Positions 1 through 11,225 of a stretch of 64,000 nucleotides of DNA are shown in pieces. The notes beneath the pieces were generated by a model. That model saw only the letters and a program-made list of their open reading frames with translations. It did not search any database and was not told the DNA's origin. A program made the position numbers and the translations under genes. This stretch comes from Panaeolus papilionaceus (lineage: Eukaryota > Basidiomycota > Agaricomycetes > Agaricales): the NCBI GenBank assembly GCA_015501605.1, contig JADNRZ010000006.1, forward strand, positions 1,674,001 to 1,738,000, written 5' to 3'. Position 1 is the first letter of the stretch, and every line of letters begins with the position of its first letter.

Positions 1-609
1 TCTGTTGAAAACTGGGGTCAAGTAATTTTCTCAGATGAATCCAAATTCAACTTGGTTTCATCTGACGGTCGGCAGTATTGTTGGAGGAGGCCTGGGGAAG
101 CATTGGATCCACGATTTGTCAAGAAAACGGTGAAGCATGGGGGTGGGAGTGTGATGGTTTGGGGATGTATCACAGCATCAGGTGTTGGTCACATTTCTCG
201 GGTTGATGGAATCATGGATTCTATCCAGTACACCGAGATACTTCAGAAGGAGTTTCTTGGGACCCTAAAGGATAAACACATGAAGCTAAAAGACGTGTAT
301 TTCCAACAGGACAATGACCCCAAGCACACTTCGAAGCACACTCGGAGCTGGTTTGCTCAGAAAAAGGTTGATGTACTTGACTGGGCCCCAAATAGCCCAG
401 ATGTAAACCCTATTGAGCATTGCTGGGACTATTTAGACCACATGGTGCGCGCTAGGGATACTAGACCAAGGAACCGGGATGAGATGTGGGAGGCTTTGAA
501 GGAGGAATGGGAGAATATGCCACTGGACTTCATTACGAAGCTCTATGAGAGCATGCCGAGGCGTGTTGAACTTGTCAAGAAAGCTAAGGGGGGGTATACT
601 AAATATTAA
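1..609 (+). mobile_element. Tc1-type transposase, C-terminal part (5' end outside window)
   Basis: The reading frame is open from base 1 to the stop at 607-609, so the window starts inside the gene. About 200 residues are visible. They carry the three acidic positions of a DDE transposase: D in FSDESKF near the start, D in the QQDNDPKH block, and E in NPIEHCWDYL. Exactly 34 residues separate the second D from the E, which is the DD34E spacing of the Tc1 branch of Tc1/mariner. The WAPNSPDVNPIEH stretch is a family hallmark. Such enzymes cut and paste their own element at TA dinucleotides. The visible part has no stops or frameshifts, so the copy may be intact or recent. The N-terminal DNA-binding HTH region and the 5' terminal repeat lie outside the window, and I could not fix the 3' terminal repeat. 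Confidence 0.9.
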
Positions 610-1353
610 ATGTTTGTGTTTTCTTATCTTCAGTCGTTGGGAAATAACTGACCCATTATCTTGACAGATCAAGTAGAACCAAAAGAATTGCACCATATAT
701 CAATCAGTATTTAAGCCTTCACCAGCTTGATATTTCAAATCAATTTTTCTAGTAAATATAATTATATTCAGCACTCAATTGGCTATACTTGTGTTCCAGA
801 TTTATTTCAAAACGAAGCATTTTTAAGGAGTGAGACGCGAGATAAGGATTTTGATGACCACGTGCAATACTTATGTAACCTACTGTATGTCCCTGAATGC
901 TTCCCATAATGAGAGATGGGGCCAGGGAAATCCCGACCACAAGACAGAAACACAGGCATAGCGAGAACAACACGGGGATTACTCAATTTTTGATCAAACG
1001 GACGAGGGACAAGTTCATAGTTACAACACTAATTCAATAAACTCGGATGTTAAGAAGGCTTGAGGTTCACTGAGAACAAATTGTTTGATTGGGCCAAGTT
1101 TGCGGGAGGCGGGGTTTTATGCATGGGGGGCCGGGGGAATCGAATGTAACGTCTGCTGATCCCTTGAATGTTTGAAAGACTATAGGACTATGTGCTGTAT
1201 TATTTTTCAGGGACAGGAACTAGCTTGGAAGTAGTTCCTGCCTGGACAAGCAATAGCGACGAACTAAAGAGGTTCGAATTTGGAACAAATGAGGTATGGG
1301 CATGTTTTCATTCGAAAATAACAAACGCATACACATGAGTCAAAAATGGTGCA
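610..1353. other. Gene-poor stretch downstream of the transposase
   Basis: No supported gene. The 3' end of the Tc1-type element must lie in the first few hundred bases. ACTG followed by TA occurs near 883, but without the 5' terminal repeat no boundary can be called. Confidence 0.5.
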
Positions 1354-2815
1354 TTATTTTACGAGTTCCGAAGCTAGAGAGGGGTGAGTATTGAGGGGTA
1401 CCCCCGCCAGGTCTCTCGGAAGCACTGCGACGTGTAACACTCCTCTTTCCCGCATCCCCCCCATCTCCTGGCAGACCATGTCTGCCATGGATCCAAAATT
1501 TAGACTAACCGGAAACCATTGGAGGATTATGAGAAGATTGACTCGTTTAACGGCGCGTAGGGCTGGCCTGGATAAGGCAGCGTCCAGGTTTTGCCACATT
1601 ATTTTTTTACTGTCCGAGAATTCCGTCGTTTTTTCAACGCCGTAGATGTTGCAGAGGATATTGATTGTGGAAAGCCGGGGGAGTTGACTTTGGTAAATAC
1701 TGGACAGAAAACCCACACACCAACGATACGGAGGCGGTCGTTCTGGGCTATCTACAATACGGTGATATTCCCGTATATCGAGGTTTAGCACGCGAAGTTG
1801 GGGGAGTGCCCCAAGTCTGGCAAATGCTACATTAGTAAGAATGTCCATTTGGTCCATAATCCAGGCTGGTCTCCGGGATGAATGAGTATAATGTGGTATA
1901 TATGCAAGGGAGAAATTGTGATATCGCACCTTTTAATGTTATTTCTGGAGAAATCCACAGTTCTCTCAGACCGTGCGATACCTTCTGTACAAGCTCAATG
2001 ACCAGGTCCCACCAATCTGCCATCCCTATGGTGTTCGAATGAGCATCAAGGCCACGACTGGGAGCTGGACGGATAGTGAGATGACGAATGTCGGATACAT
2101 CGACACCAGATTTGGGGGAGATTAGGAAAGGGATGAAATTGAAAAAATCGAGGTATGAGTGAAAGTATAGGTATTTTAAGTGGCTGGGTTGGGACGGCAA
2201 GGCTGGAATTGGCTCCGACACCGGAGATGGAGCGACATCGTGCCCCTCCAGGTTAATAGTCGACCGCATTAGAGTCAGATGTGTCAAAGAAGGGATAGAG
2301 AAAAGACGACAAGGAAACTCTTCCACCGAATACAATCCCAATCGACATACACTCCCATTTTTTATGAAGCTTTCTAAGGCGCTCTGCAGAGCCTCGGGAA
2401 ACTTCTTCCATTGTAGCTTCATTCCTATGTTGCTCCTCAGCACAAACTCTTGCACATGAATCAGTTGGGATAACACGACGACCACAGCTTTGGATGTGCA
2501 GAGCCAGCTGTGATCGTGAGAGGGATTTTCGTAGCGATTTCCGATCAACATTAGTTTATGCACAAAGTGGGCAAGGTGGGATGACTTTGTGAATACATCT
2601 TGAAGTTGCATGGCAATGCGAGGTCCGTGAATGGAATTTAGTGAAATCTTGTTGAATATTTGCTCTTGACAGCGGGCCGTGAAGCGATGGCATACCAGAG
2701 CACAGTTGAGCAAGGTCTTAGTGTCGTCTTTGTTGAGGTCGATGATAGCGTTGAGCAGCTCTTGAGGGATGTCAAGGATATATGCTGGCTGAGTACTGAG
2801 CTCATGAGTCGACAT
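1354..2815 (-). CDS. F-box protein, family 1, copy 1
   Basis: Two exons, 2815..1930 and 1865..1354, are joined by a 64-nt GT-AG intron and give 465 residues. The N-terminus (residues ~14-60) is an F-box: IPQELLNAIIDLNKDD, then TLLNCALVCHRF and CQEQIF. F-boxes bind Skp1 and recruit substrates to SCF ubiquitin ligases. The rest, with repeated short hydrophobic LxxLxL-like strands, looks like a degenerate leucine-rich substrate-binding region. The start at MSTHELS aligns with the start of the copy at 4387-5762. The C-terminus (MRERGVLHV) matches that of three paralogues in the window, and the intron sits at the same place after a WISPE block. The substrate is unknown. Confidence is high for the F-box and model, low for function. 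Confidence 0.85.
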
Positions 2816-3514
2816 CGATGCAAGGATTGGGTCGGTATAGATACCGATGCTGATTGTGGGTGCAAAGCAAGAGCAGGGGACTGAATGTTGACCTGCATTG
2901 TATTACCACACTCTCCCAGGCTTGCCAGTAGCTAATCTTAATCGACCTTGTGATTAGATATTGGTGACATATCGATAGAATATTAGTCACCCATAAACGA
3001 CAGAACCGTAAACGAAGAAGCACCAAGGTGCGGGATCGTCGAGCGGAGTACAACTATATCCTTGACGTCATCATTCCAAAGCAGTGAATATCCTCCTCGA
3101 TGCCTCATCTTCGAGACGGCTTCACAGAAGAGACGCATTCGAGTAAAAAATAACGCGCTTCGAAAAGAACCTTATCTATCACTTCTCCTCATACTTCCCC
3201 ATTTTGCATCCATATTACCCATCCTCGACTCATTCCCAAGTCTTAACAGCATATCAATTGTCCAACGAGTCTGATAGAGTTACACTGATTAATTACTGTA
3301 GCAATTATCTAGATTGTATTCCGCTTGCTGGCCCAAGTGGCAACCTGACCACACTATAATCGAACTCGAATCGTCATTGGATTGGATATCGGCCTTCTCA
3401 TAGGACCTAAGTCATAATACGATTTGATTGGGACATTTTATTTTCTCTCACTTCATCGCGTGTTTGACAGCCTTACTGTATATTGACCAATCCTATACCC
3501 ATTCTCCATTATTT
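2816..3514. other. Intergenic region between F-box gene and F-box relic
   Basis: No gene seen. The stretch is AT-rich with short unconvincing reading frames and would hold the promoter of the F-box gene starting at 2815. Confidence 0.5.
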
Positions 3515-4056
3515 TCACGAACTATAGAGTGGGATGACAGAGATATGTGAATGACTATGGTATATCATTCCTCCTTCGGACTCCCAAGACGTGGGATGCT
3601 CCACTTTGCCCTTTGTGATGACTGTTATAAGGGCGTGCTGAAGCCCTTCAGAAAGAGATCCCCATGAAAGCGTCACACCGCGGGAATGCAGCGTGAGCCT
3701 GCTTATGCGGAGCATCTGGGGCAGGATCGCACTCAATGCAGTCGACGACATTATCCAGTTTTGCGATCCAGCAGAAACCTCCATAATCGATAACGTGTTG
3801 ACCAGGAGAGCAAGATGGGGTGATTCTGCAAATATACCTCGAAGTTTGATAGAAACGTATGGTCCAAGGGCCGGACCGAGTGTAATCTTGCTAAATATGT
3901 GCTCTTGAGAACGAGCTACGAAGCTGCGAGAGACGAGAGCACAACTTCGTAGTGTTCTGATATTGTCCTTGTTGTAGTCGAGGATGCTTTCGATTATCTC
4001 CCGGGGAAGATGGGGACGGTCGATGATCTTGAGGCCCTCATTAATTCATCAGCTAT
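3515..4056 (-). pseudogene. Truncated family-1 F-box relic
   Basis: On the minus strand an open frame from about 4056 to the stop at 3515 encodes a recognisable F-box: HLPREIIESILDYNKDN, then TLRSCALVSRSFVARSQEHIF. A stretch aligning with the two flanking family-1 genes follows, through SPHLALLVNTL. No in-frame ATG is available: a TGA lies just upstream of the F-box. Similarity to the paralogues is lost after about 160 residues (ITKGKV), where the intact genes continue for another 270. The remainder of the LRR-like region and the conserved C-terminal exon are absent. I read this as a relic of a tandem duplicate lying between copies 1 and 2. A short expressed protein cannot be excluded but nothing supports one. 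Confidence 0.75.
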
Positions 4057-4386
4057 GTCGCTTATCGATAGATCGGCGCAAAGGTATAAGAGGCTACTGA
4101 GATAGTAGTGACTGTTCAAGACAAAGGTGGCAACTGTAAGTATCATAGGTTTGGTCTGTCCTGTTTTGAGATTTTCACGCGCCGAGCCTTTGATCGCACG
4201 CACGATTTCAATCAAGTTCACGACCCACCATGAACCCGACGAGCCTCAACCCTTCATATCAAGGTCATTTTCGCTGAGAATATAGGACCCAAATTCGGGA
4301 CCTTTGCACCAGACAAACTCGAATAGATAACAGGGTACAAATGCACGCCAAAATATACCGGGTACATCATGTTAGGATACGATTAA
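4057..4386. other. Intergenic, downstream of family-1 copy 2
   Basis: No supported gene. The minus-strand open frame at 3994-4221 partly overlaps the relic in another frame and has no recognisable features. Confidence 0.45.
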
Positions 4387-5762
4387 TTAGTCTACTAGTT
4401 TTAATGCTTCAGACGGTGAAAAACCTCCAGTGCCTAGCACATGTAGCACACCCCTTCCCATCAATCTCCCCATATTGTCCCGAATGATATCTCCCATGGG
4501 TTCAAGGTCTCCATATTGAGAGCAGTTGAAGAACAGATACAGGATGTTGACTCGTTTCGCGGACTGCAGTGACGGCCTAGATAAGGTCCAATCCAGGTGC
4601 TTCCATAGGGCTGGATCAAATGATACATCGGGGACTTGTCCAGCAATTTTGCATACAACGTTAATAGTCGTCAGCTGAGGGAGTTGACCTTCTTGGACAT
4701 TTTCCAATACGCCTACGTGCCAGATATATGACAGTGATGATTGAGGAAGATGTTCTTTGCCTTGAAATTGCAGCTCGATGTTTAAAGTCTGAAGACGGGG
4801 CAGGTACCCGAAGCTGAACTTTGGAATGAGGACACCTTCGATACTTTCGTCCCCGGCTGCAGATAAGTTAACATGTGAATATTGGCACATATGATGAAGT
4901 GCTACACCCCACCTGAACAAGTTGAAGGAGAAATCCATATATCTTGAACACAATGAGACACTCTTTGCAAAAGCTGGCTGAGAACGACCCAGTCTGCGCG
5001 GATATCTTCGCTTTTAGTGAGGCCATCGTACACAGGACGAATGACGAGTTTATGAAGGTCGGATAAATCGATGCCGGAGCGGGGTGACATTATGAACGGA
5101 ATTATGTTTAAAAGTCGTTCATATCCCCCGAAGCAGAAGGACCTCCAACGGCTGAGCTGTACAGGTGATTCGGACGGCCATGGGGTCCGTTCCGCGTTGA
5201 TTAGTGAAGGAACCAGTTCTACATCAGTTAGGCTTGGGACCACAATATAACGAAGGGGAAATCCTGTCACAAATGATAGCACCAATCGACGGATGCATCC
5301 ATTTTTCATGACCATTCCGAGGGCTTCTTGCAGTGCCTCAGGAAATTCGCTCCAGTCCAGCTTGGACATATCATAGCCCTTCAATGTGAGGTTCCGTAAG
5401 CAACTTAACTGCATCAAGACCGCACCCAACGCTTGGGACGTGTAAAGCCAGCTGGATGCATCTCCGTCTACGGGTTCAGTCCATAACTGTTCAATCACTA
5501 AAGTGTGAATGAAGTGGGCGAGATGCGGCGACCTTGAGAGTACATCTCTAAGCCGAATGACTATACGTGGTTCATAAGCAGCGCTTAGTTTGATTTTGCG
5601 AAATATGTGCTCTTGGCAACGAGCAGTAAAATGGTATGATACCAGAGCGCAGTTGAGCAAGGTGCTGATGTCGCCTCTATTGAAGTCGATGATGTTGTTG
5701 ATCAGTTCTTGTGGGATGTTGAATATATGATCTGGATGGCTGTTGAGCTCAGGTGTTGACAT
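4387..5762 (-). CDS. F-box protein, family 1, copy 2
   Basis: Exons 5762..4913 and 4856..4387 are joined by a 56-nt GT-AG intron and give 439 residues. The frame stays open upstream to 5987, but I chose the ATG at 5762 because MSTPELNSHPDHIFNIPQEL aligns with the start of copy 1 (MSTHELSTQPAYILDIPQEL). The F-box is at residues ~14-60 (IPQELINNIIDFNRGD, TLLNCALVSYHF, CQEHIF). An LRR-like middle follows, then a conserved end containing GRGVLHV. The splice site falls at the same codon phase as in copy 1, after DIWISP. It is the closest relative of copy 1 in the window. The likely role is a Skp1-binding SCF adaptor with unknown substrate. Function rests on family knowledge only. Confidence 0.85.
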
Positions 5763-6020
5763 TGAGAAAAGAAGAGATATTGGTGTCGATTGTGACTGGG
5801 TAAACCTATGGAGATAGGGTATAGAAACGATCTGTGCAAGTTCAAGATGGTCACGATGGCATGGTGTCAAGCAGAGTTGTTTGGCTCTTGTCTTAAAACC
5901 AAACACGAATTCTCTCTTCCTGCTCTTCGCAAAATTTGAGGTCACAGGCAAGTCCAGGAAAGACAAAACATGTTTCATTTTTACCATACAAGCATCAAGT
6001 TACATTCAATCTAATACGTT

Positions 6021-6765
6021 TTAGACCTTAATAATACGATAAGCAACAGTGTCGTGCGAAGCAACGCTAACACTGTAGGACGATGATGCAGTGAAAGTGC
6101 CAGAGACATCCTGACCAGTCCACATATCGTGAAGCTTGAAGCTTCCAGACGTCCCGAGACCGGGAAAGCTTGAGAAGGTGAATTTTTTGGTAGCAGTAGA
6201 ACCTGAAGTGTTGATAATGAAGACATGGGTACCGAGGCTCGAAGTGCCGGAGTAGTACTCAGGGGGTGAGGTCGATGGCATGCCTGAGAAGGCGGTGAAG
6301 GGACGTGCTGGGGTGCCCACGGTGGTGTCTTGGTGGAAAGCAAGGAGCTCCTTGTTCTTGATGATGCTGAGCTGTGCGCTGCTGAGTTTGGTCAACTAAT
6401 TATGTGAATCGTTTGTCAGTTTAGAGCTGGTGTAAAAATGATCGCGTCCTTACATCTGTACCACTGTAAGGTATAGCCCGTTAGAATATGATCTTACGTA
6501 GTAAGAAAAAAGACATACAGAAGGATAGGGCTCTTCATGAAGACCCAAGCGGCAAAGTGCGTACGCTGCTCCTGAACCGAAAGATTACCGTTTCCTGTCC
6601 ATTAATCAGTCTTGAGGAACGGAGCGCCGCATATTGTAACAAATAATATTTACCGATTTCCATCATGTCCATGTTGTTATGAGCGTAAAATTTGGTTGAT
6701 GAGAGTCGACCAGCATTAAGGTTAATAACCGAAGAGACGTAAGACCCAGTCGGGCTGTATAAAGT
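6021..6765 (-). pseudogene. 5'-truncated alpha-galactosidase (GH27) fragment
   Basis: Only the C-terminal part of a GH27 enzyme is present. The last exon encodes [23 protein letters not shown] through HDMWTG to HDTVAYRIIKV and matches the end of the full gene at 58313-60499 ([31 protein letters not shown]). Upstream exons also match: FMKSPILL, the QEQRTHFAAW-like exon, and NNMDMMEIG preceded by SVINLNAG. Intron positions are shared with the full gene. Homology stops near 6765, so the signal peptide, CBM1, WNSWN and nucleophile regions are all missing. There is no frameshift in the retained exons, so truncation may be recent. The catalytic residues are gone, so no activity is expected. Confidence 0.8.
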
Positions 6766-6785
6766 CGTTAGACAATTGTGATAAT

Positions 6786-6851
6786 ACCCAAATATGCTTG
6801 CAAGAGCGCACCTCGAGTCTCCAGTGCGATAACACCCAAATATGCTTGCAA
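6786..6851. repeat. Short direct repeat (2 x 18 bp)
   Basis: An 18-bp sequence, ACCCAAATATGCTTGCAA, occurs at 6786-6803 and again at 6834-6851, 48 bp apart. It sits directly at the truncation point of the GH27 fragment and may mark a recombination or duplication joint. Confidence 0.7.
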
Positions 6852-6973
6852 AAGAATCCGCAGTAAATAGGACGCGGCCCTTGTTATTTTCAGTACAAAA
6901 CAACTCGTTGATTTTCAATCAAGTTCTAATATACTTTCAAATCGGCTTCGACTCTACAACAGCGAGATCAAAG

Positions 6974-8338
6974 TCAAAAGACCGTCCCATCATGCCCAAA
7001 GTATGTATCCCGCATCGCCTCAAGCGACTTGGTGTACTTGCTGCCCTCCTTTGGGCACGCCGTAATGATAATGCACAGCTCCACTCGCTTCAAGCTTGAC
7101 CAGCTCTCGTCGCATTCGCCACGTTTTCCTGAGTTCTTATATAGAAAGGCTTTACATAGCGCCCCCCACTCGTCTCCAAGCGATGCGGATCCGCTTTCTT
7201 CTGAAAACGAGACGATGAGTCGAAGCGACGTCAGTTCGTTCGATGCTAGTTGTTTAATGGTTGAACAAGCGGACAAATAGGGGCTGAAGGTGAACTCTCG
7301 CATGCCGGACAGATTTATCGTTAATACTTTTAATGTGCGGGCTTGAGACAGGATGAGACTGTTGAACATTGTTGAGCAGTGGTTATCTGGTGTCGAGAAG
7401 TAAGTAATGCAACACGGAAATGGCAGTTAAACGCTTCAAAGGTAGCAAAGCGCACCATATGGGTTCTCTATCACCATGATAAGCACCTCTAACGCTTTGC
7501 GCTGAGTCGTCACCAGCTCCCTAAAAGCATCGCACTGCACTGCGTCGTCTTTACAATTTACCTGTAGCCTCGTCAACAGGGAGAGGGGAAGGATGAATCT
7601 ACCGTTGGGGTAGCGTTCCAAGAGCGCTGTTACCATGTCACGAATACGGTCAGGTTTTATTTTCCGATTATCAATGGTAAGCGATTGGAGATGCGGGCTT
7701 GGTGAATTTGGACTATCGGAGTCGCCTTCGGCTTCGGCTTCATCATCGGATTCACGTTCACTGGCAACGAAAGTAACCTCATCAAAGCGTAAGCGCCGAA
7801 GGGAACATGCGTTGGTCAGATCCATCGCAGAGAAGTTTGTGATATTTTTTAGGAGCAAGTCCGTAAGTGGAGGGCGTGATTCAAGTAGTTGTTGGAGTGT
7901 CGATCTTATTGGACGAAACATGGGGTTTTGCCACGATGCCCCGTAGCTGTCGAGCACCACAGGCACGTTGGAATAGTAGTCTGGATGCAGATCAAACCCT
8001 AAAGAAATCGATTCAAGGTTTTCCATTTTAAGTACGACGTCCGGAAATTGAGCGAATGTCGAGAGAGGATCATTGTACGGTGAGACTTAGTAGAATTCAA
8101 GGACGAGATGACGAACGTAGGGTAGTGGTGCTGGATTCTGTGAGAAGAAAGATAGGAAGCGAGATATTGATGGCCTTTTGGTCCAAAAGCCACCACTCGC
8201 AATGGTACCGAAGATGTGTTGTCTACAGCGGTGAAGACAGAAGGATGAAACGGTGGAAAGAGGTTTAAGATCGTCAAGATTGCCTTCTGCTGCTAAGATG
8301 TCGATTATTTCTCCTATAACATCGTCTTGGAGCTTCAT
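6974..8338 (-). pseudogene. F-box protein, family 2, copy A, with in-frame stop
   Basis: Exons 8338..7456 and 7386..6974 give 432 codons, exactly the length of the paralogue at 8765-10160. The F-box is at residues ~1-45 (LQDDVIGEIIDILAAEG, LKPLSTVSSFCLHRCRQHIF). PAPLPYVRHLVLEF then aligns with PLPYVRHLTLEV in the paralogue. The next codons read TAC TAA: the stop lies at 8087-8089 (codon 84), where the paralogue reads through without a gap. The frame reopens immediately and aligns to the end (SLEAMRDTYFG versus SLEAMRETCLA). Everything after the F-box is therefore cut off unless the base is an error. The acidic insert at about residues 175-190 is absent from the paralogue. I call it a young nonsense pseudogene. 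Confidence 0.75.
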
Positions 8339-8764
8339 CGCAGTGTCAAAAATGTGCCTCGAAGGTGAGTCAGAGAGTGGAGGTTATGGTCAGGTTATGG
8401 TCGGGAGTCGCGACTAGCCAACAGATTCAGAAACCAATCCAGATCACATCACGTGTGGAGACACGAGAACACGATTGCGTCTCGGCTTTGAACGCGTCTC
8501 CTCCTTGTAATTGCATGACACTAGCCTAATATATTGGCGTCTGTGTCGTCAATATATACACCTTTCCACACTTTCCCGTCCAAACAAGCATCTGATTGAG
8601 TGTCTCATTGGCTCGATCTCCTCATTCTTTCGCAGCGTAAGTTTACTGACTGCTGGCATGAAGGCGAAAGATAATCCTTTCCTAAGAAAATCCAGAAGGA
8701 GTCATTATCAAAATCAGCATAAGACGAAGCACGCATAGTATTTTACAGCAGTCCCAACTTGAGG
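8339..8764. other. Intergenic between the two family-2 F-box genes
   Basis: No gene seen. It would contain the promoter of copy A and the 3' end of copy B. Confidence 0.5.
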
Positions 8765-10160
8765 CTAATGACCTCGATATGCTATTACACGAAAATCAAA
8801 TTTGAAATCCCGCCTTCTAACAAGGTCCGCCAGGCATGTCTCCCGCATCGCTTCAAGCGACTTGATGTACTGGAAACCCCCTGTGTATGCACTTACTACA
8901 ATACGGAGACTGACGCGCTCCAACTTTGGCCAGCACAGCTGATTAACATGGCCCTCTGCTGAGCTCTTAGAGGGAAAGGCTCGAGAAAGCTCCCCCCACT
9001 CGTCCCCAATCGATGTAGATGCCTGATACTCAGAGAAGGAGACTATGAGCCACAGTTCCCTCAGCTCACACGCACGAGAGCCAAGTCGCATAATGGCTGA
9101 ACAAACAGATAAATACGGGGCAAATGTGAACGGTTGCGTGCCGTTAAGTGTTTTCAACGTGAGGGCTTGGCGCGGAATGAGGTCATCAAATAAGGTCGCG
9201 CAGTGATTGTCCGCTGTTTGAATTCAATAGGGGCGACGAGAGATACCAAGAGCCGCAGAAACTTACTGTACGGGCCGTCTAACATTAGATAAATGTCCTC
9301 CAATTCTGCACATTGCGCGAGAACCTCTCCGAGGGAAACATAATGGTCGGCTTCATCTTTAATATATAACTGCAGCTTCTTCAAGTGCGAAAGGGGGAGA
9401 ATTAGCCCACCGTCGGGGTAACGATCCAATAGCCCCCGTGCCATACCATGGACATCTGCTGAGCGCATGTTCCAAGTCAAAATACGAAGTACCTCGAGGT
9501 GGGGACGTCGATCCCCCGATGGCATTGGTATGGCTTCATCGCCATTACTGGTTTTTGCAAAATCTCGCAGATGAGTGAAACAAACATCATGTAGTGTTAA
9601 GCGCCGAAGATGCTGTGAGTGTGCCAGATCCATCACAGGAAAGGATCCAATGTTCTTGAACGATAAGTCTGTTAACGATGGTCGTGACAACAGCAACCTT
9701 TGTACTGTTGTCCGGATTGGGCAAAAGATATCGTCTATCCATGAAACTGGGAACACATCGCCGTTTTTTTCGGCTAGTTGGGCAGTATAATACCTGGGTG
9801 GAGATCAAACTCTAAAGAGAGAGATACAAGGTTTGTCATTTGTAGGACTACTCCAGGGAAAAGCATGATTGTCGAGAGGAGATCATTGTCAAGGCCCGGT
9901 AGGTAGAGAACCTCGAGGGTCAGATGTCGGACATAAGGTAGCGGCGCTGTATTCTGGGAGAAGAACGATAGGAATTGAGATGGGGTGGGTGAAGCAGCTT
10001 CAGAAAGTACAATGGTACGAAAGATGTGTGATCGACAGCGGTAAAGCCAGAAGGGTGATACCGTTGAAACTGATTTTACATCATCTAAGCTCCCTTGTTC
10101 GATTAAGATATCAAGGACGTCTCCCATAACATCCTGTGGAAGCTGCGCCATAACGGTCAA
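8765..10160 (-). CDS. F-box protein, family 2, copy B
   Basis: Three exons, 10160..9794, 9746..9267 and 9213..8765, with introns of 47 and 53 nt, give 431 residues. The N-terminal F-box (residues ~6-50) reads LPQDVMGDVLDILIEQG then VKSVSTVSPFWLYRCRSHIF. A run of LRR-like strands follows (LTDLSFKNIG, LRRLTLHDV, LKKLQLYIKD). It is a tandem paralogue of the 6974-8338 copy, sharing total length and the position of the last intron. The first intron is absent from copy A, whose corresponding segment is coding (PDYYSNVPVV). The expected role is an SCF substrate adaptor. It is distinct from the family-1 F-box genes in length, intron positions and C-terminus. Substrate unknown. Confidence 0.85.
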
Positions 10161-11225
10161 TACACTGTCGAAGGTTGAAGTAGAAGATGATGGTTATAAC
10201 GTTAAACGTTAACGAGTGAAATACTGGGATAACAAAACCACTCTCGACATGTGTCCAACACGTGTCGAAATTTTGAAAAGATTTTATCACCAATCAATCC
10301 ATATATACAACGTTGCTCGATTCGAAATGATATTCAAATAGTTAGCAGAAGTACGCGGGCATTATAAGTGTTCCACCGGTGTCTCGCTTTGGCAAATATA
10401 ATCATAAACCTCGACGACAAATTGTAACACAACAAAAGGACTAGTAATGACTAACTAGAACCAATACACAAGGGAATAGCGAATCCAAATAGAAGAAGGG
10501 TAAAATCATGATAAAAACAATGGACACTAATTATTGACCTGGAATTTTAAATGTTGAACGTCAATGTTAGTAACTAGCCAAGAATAAGATCAAGAAAGAA
10601 GGGGCGTCCAGGATTCAGATAGAGAATGCAGAAAGTTGTCGTCGTTAAATCGATTTCCAGTCGTAGAAGGCAGATATGGTATAAATGGAAACATAGTCAG
10701 GGTGGAGATGGCAAATGTCGATGGGATCCGAGGCAGCCGAAACAGGTATATGATTATCATTACGTTGTTGGGTTGGGCGTTATAAACGTGAGTGGCGGGG
10801 TTGTAGCGATTAGATTATTATGTTCTTGACTTTTAGAGAGGTGTGGATCAGAGCTTGAGGCTCGAAGGATGAGGGTGAGCGGATGAGAGGGCGAGCCAAG
10901 AAGGAAGTAAGCGAAGACGGGTGAGACTCAGTGAGGTTATGCACAAACTGCCGCGTTCGGCGCGAGAGATGGGCATGAAATTCCATCGGAACGATGAATG
11001 AGCGTCGTGGAAATATCAGAGTGCAGGGACTGCACCAATATTAACCCAGATTGTGTTTGACAACTGCGCGACGATTGGCGGTTTGCGGGGCGTCGCCCCA
11101 TGAATGCCAAGCCGAAGTCAGGAACAGCCTGTCCCATCCCCGCCTGGGTGAACTATAAAGGGCCAAAAGAACTGTCAGCTAGCCACGGAGACCTATATAA
11201 TGAGGACCACTCACCATGAAAGCCA
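10161..11225. other. Gene-free stretch of about 1.1 kb
   Basis: No supported coding region on either strand. Short open frames near 10626 and 10937 have no family signature. The right end adjoins the 3' end of the kinase gene. Confidence 0.5.

Noticed and set aside
631..650. CAGTCGTTGGGAAATAACTG after the transposase resembles the start of the MITE TIR
   Set aside because: It is in the wrong orientation for a 3' terminal repeat and matches only imperfectly; likely chance.
749..973. Minus-strand frame beginning with a hydrophobic, signal-like stretch
   Set aside because: No conserved features and no exon partner; the region is the flank of a transposon.
5763..5987. 75-residue N-terminal extension of F-box copy 2
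   Set aside because: The extension has no counterpart in the paralogue, whose start aligns with the internal ATG at 5762.
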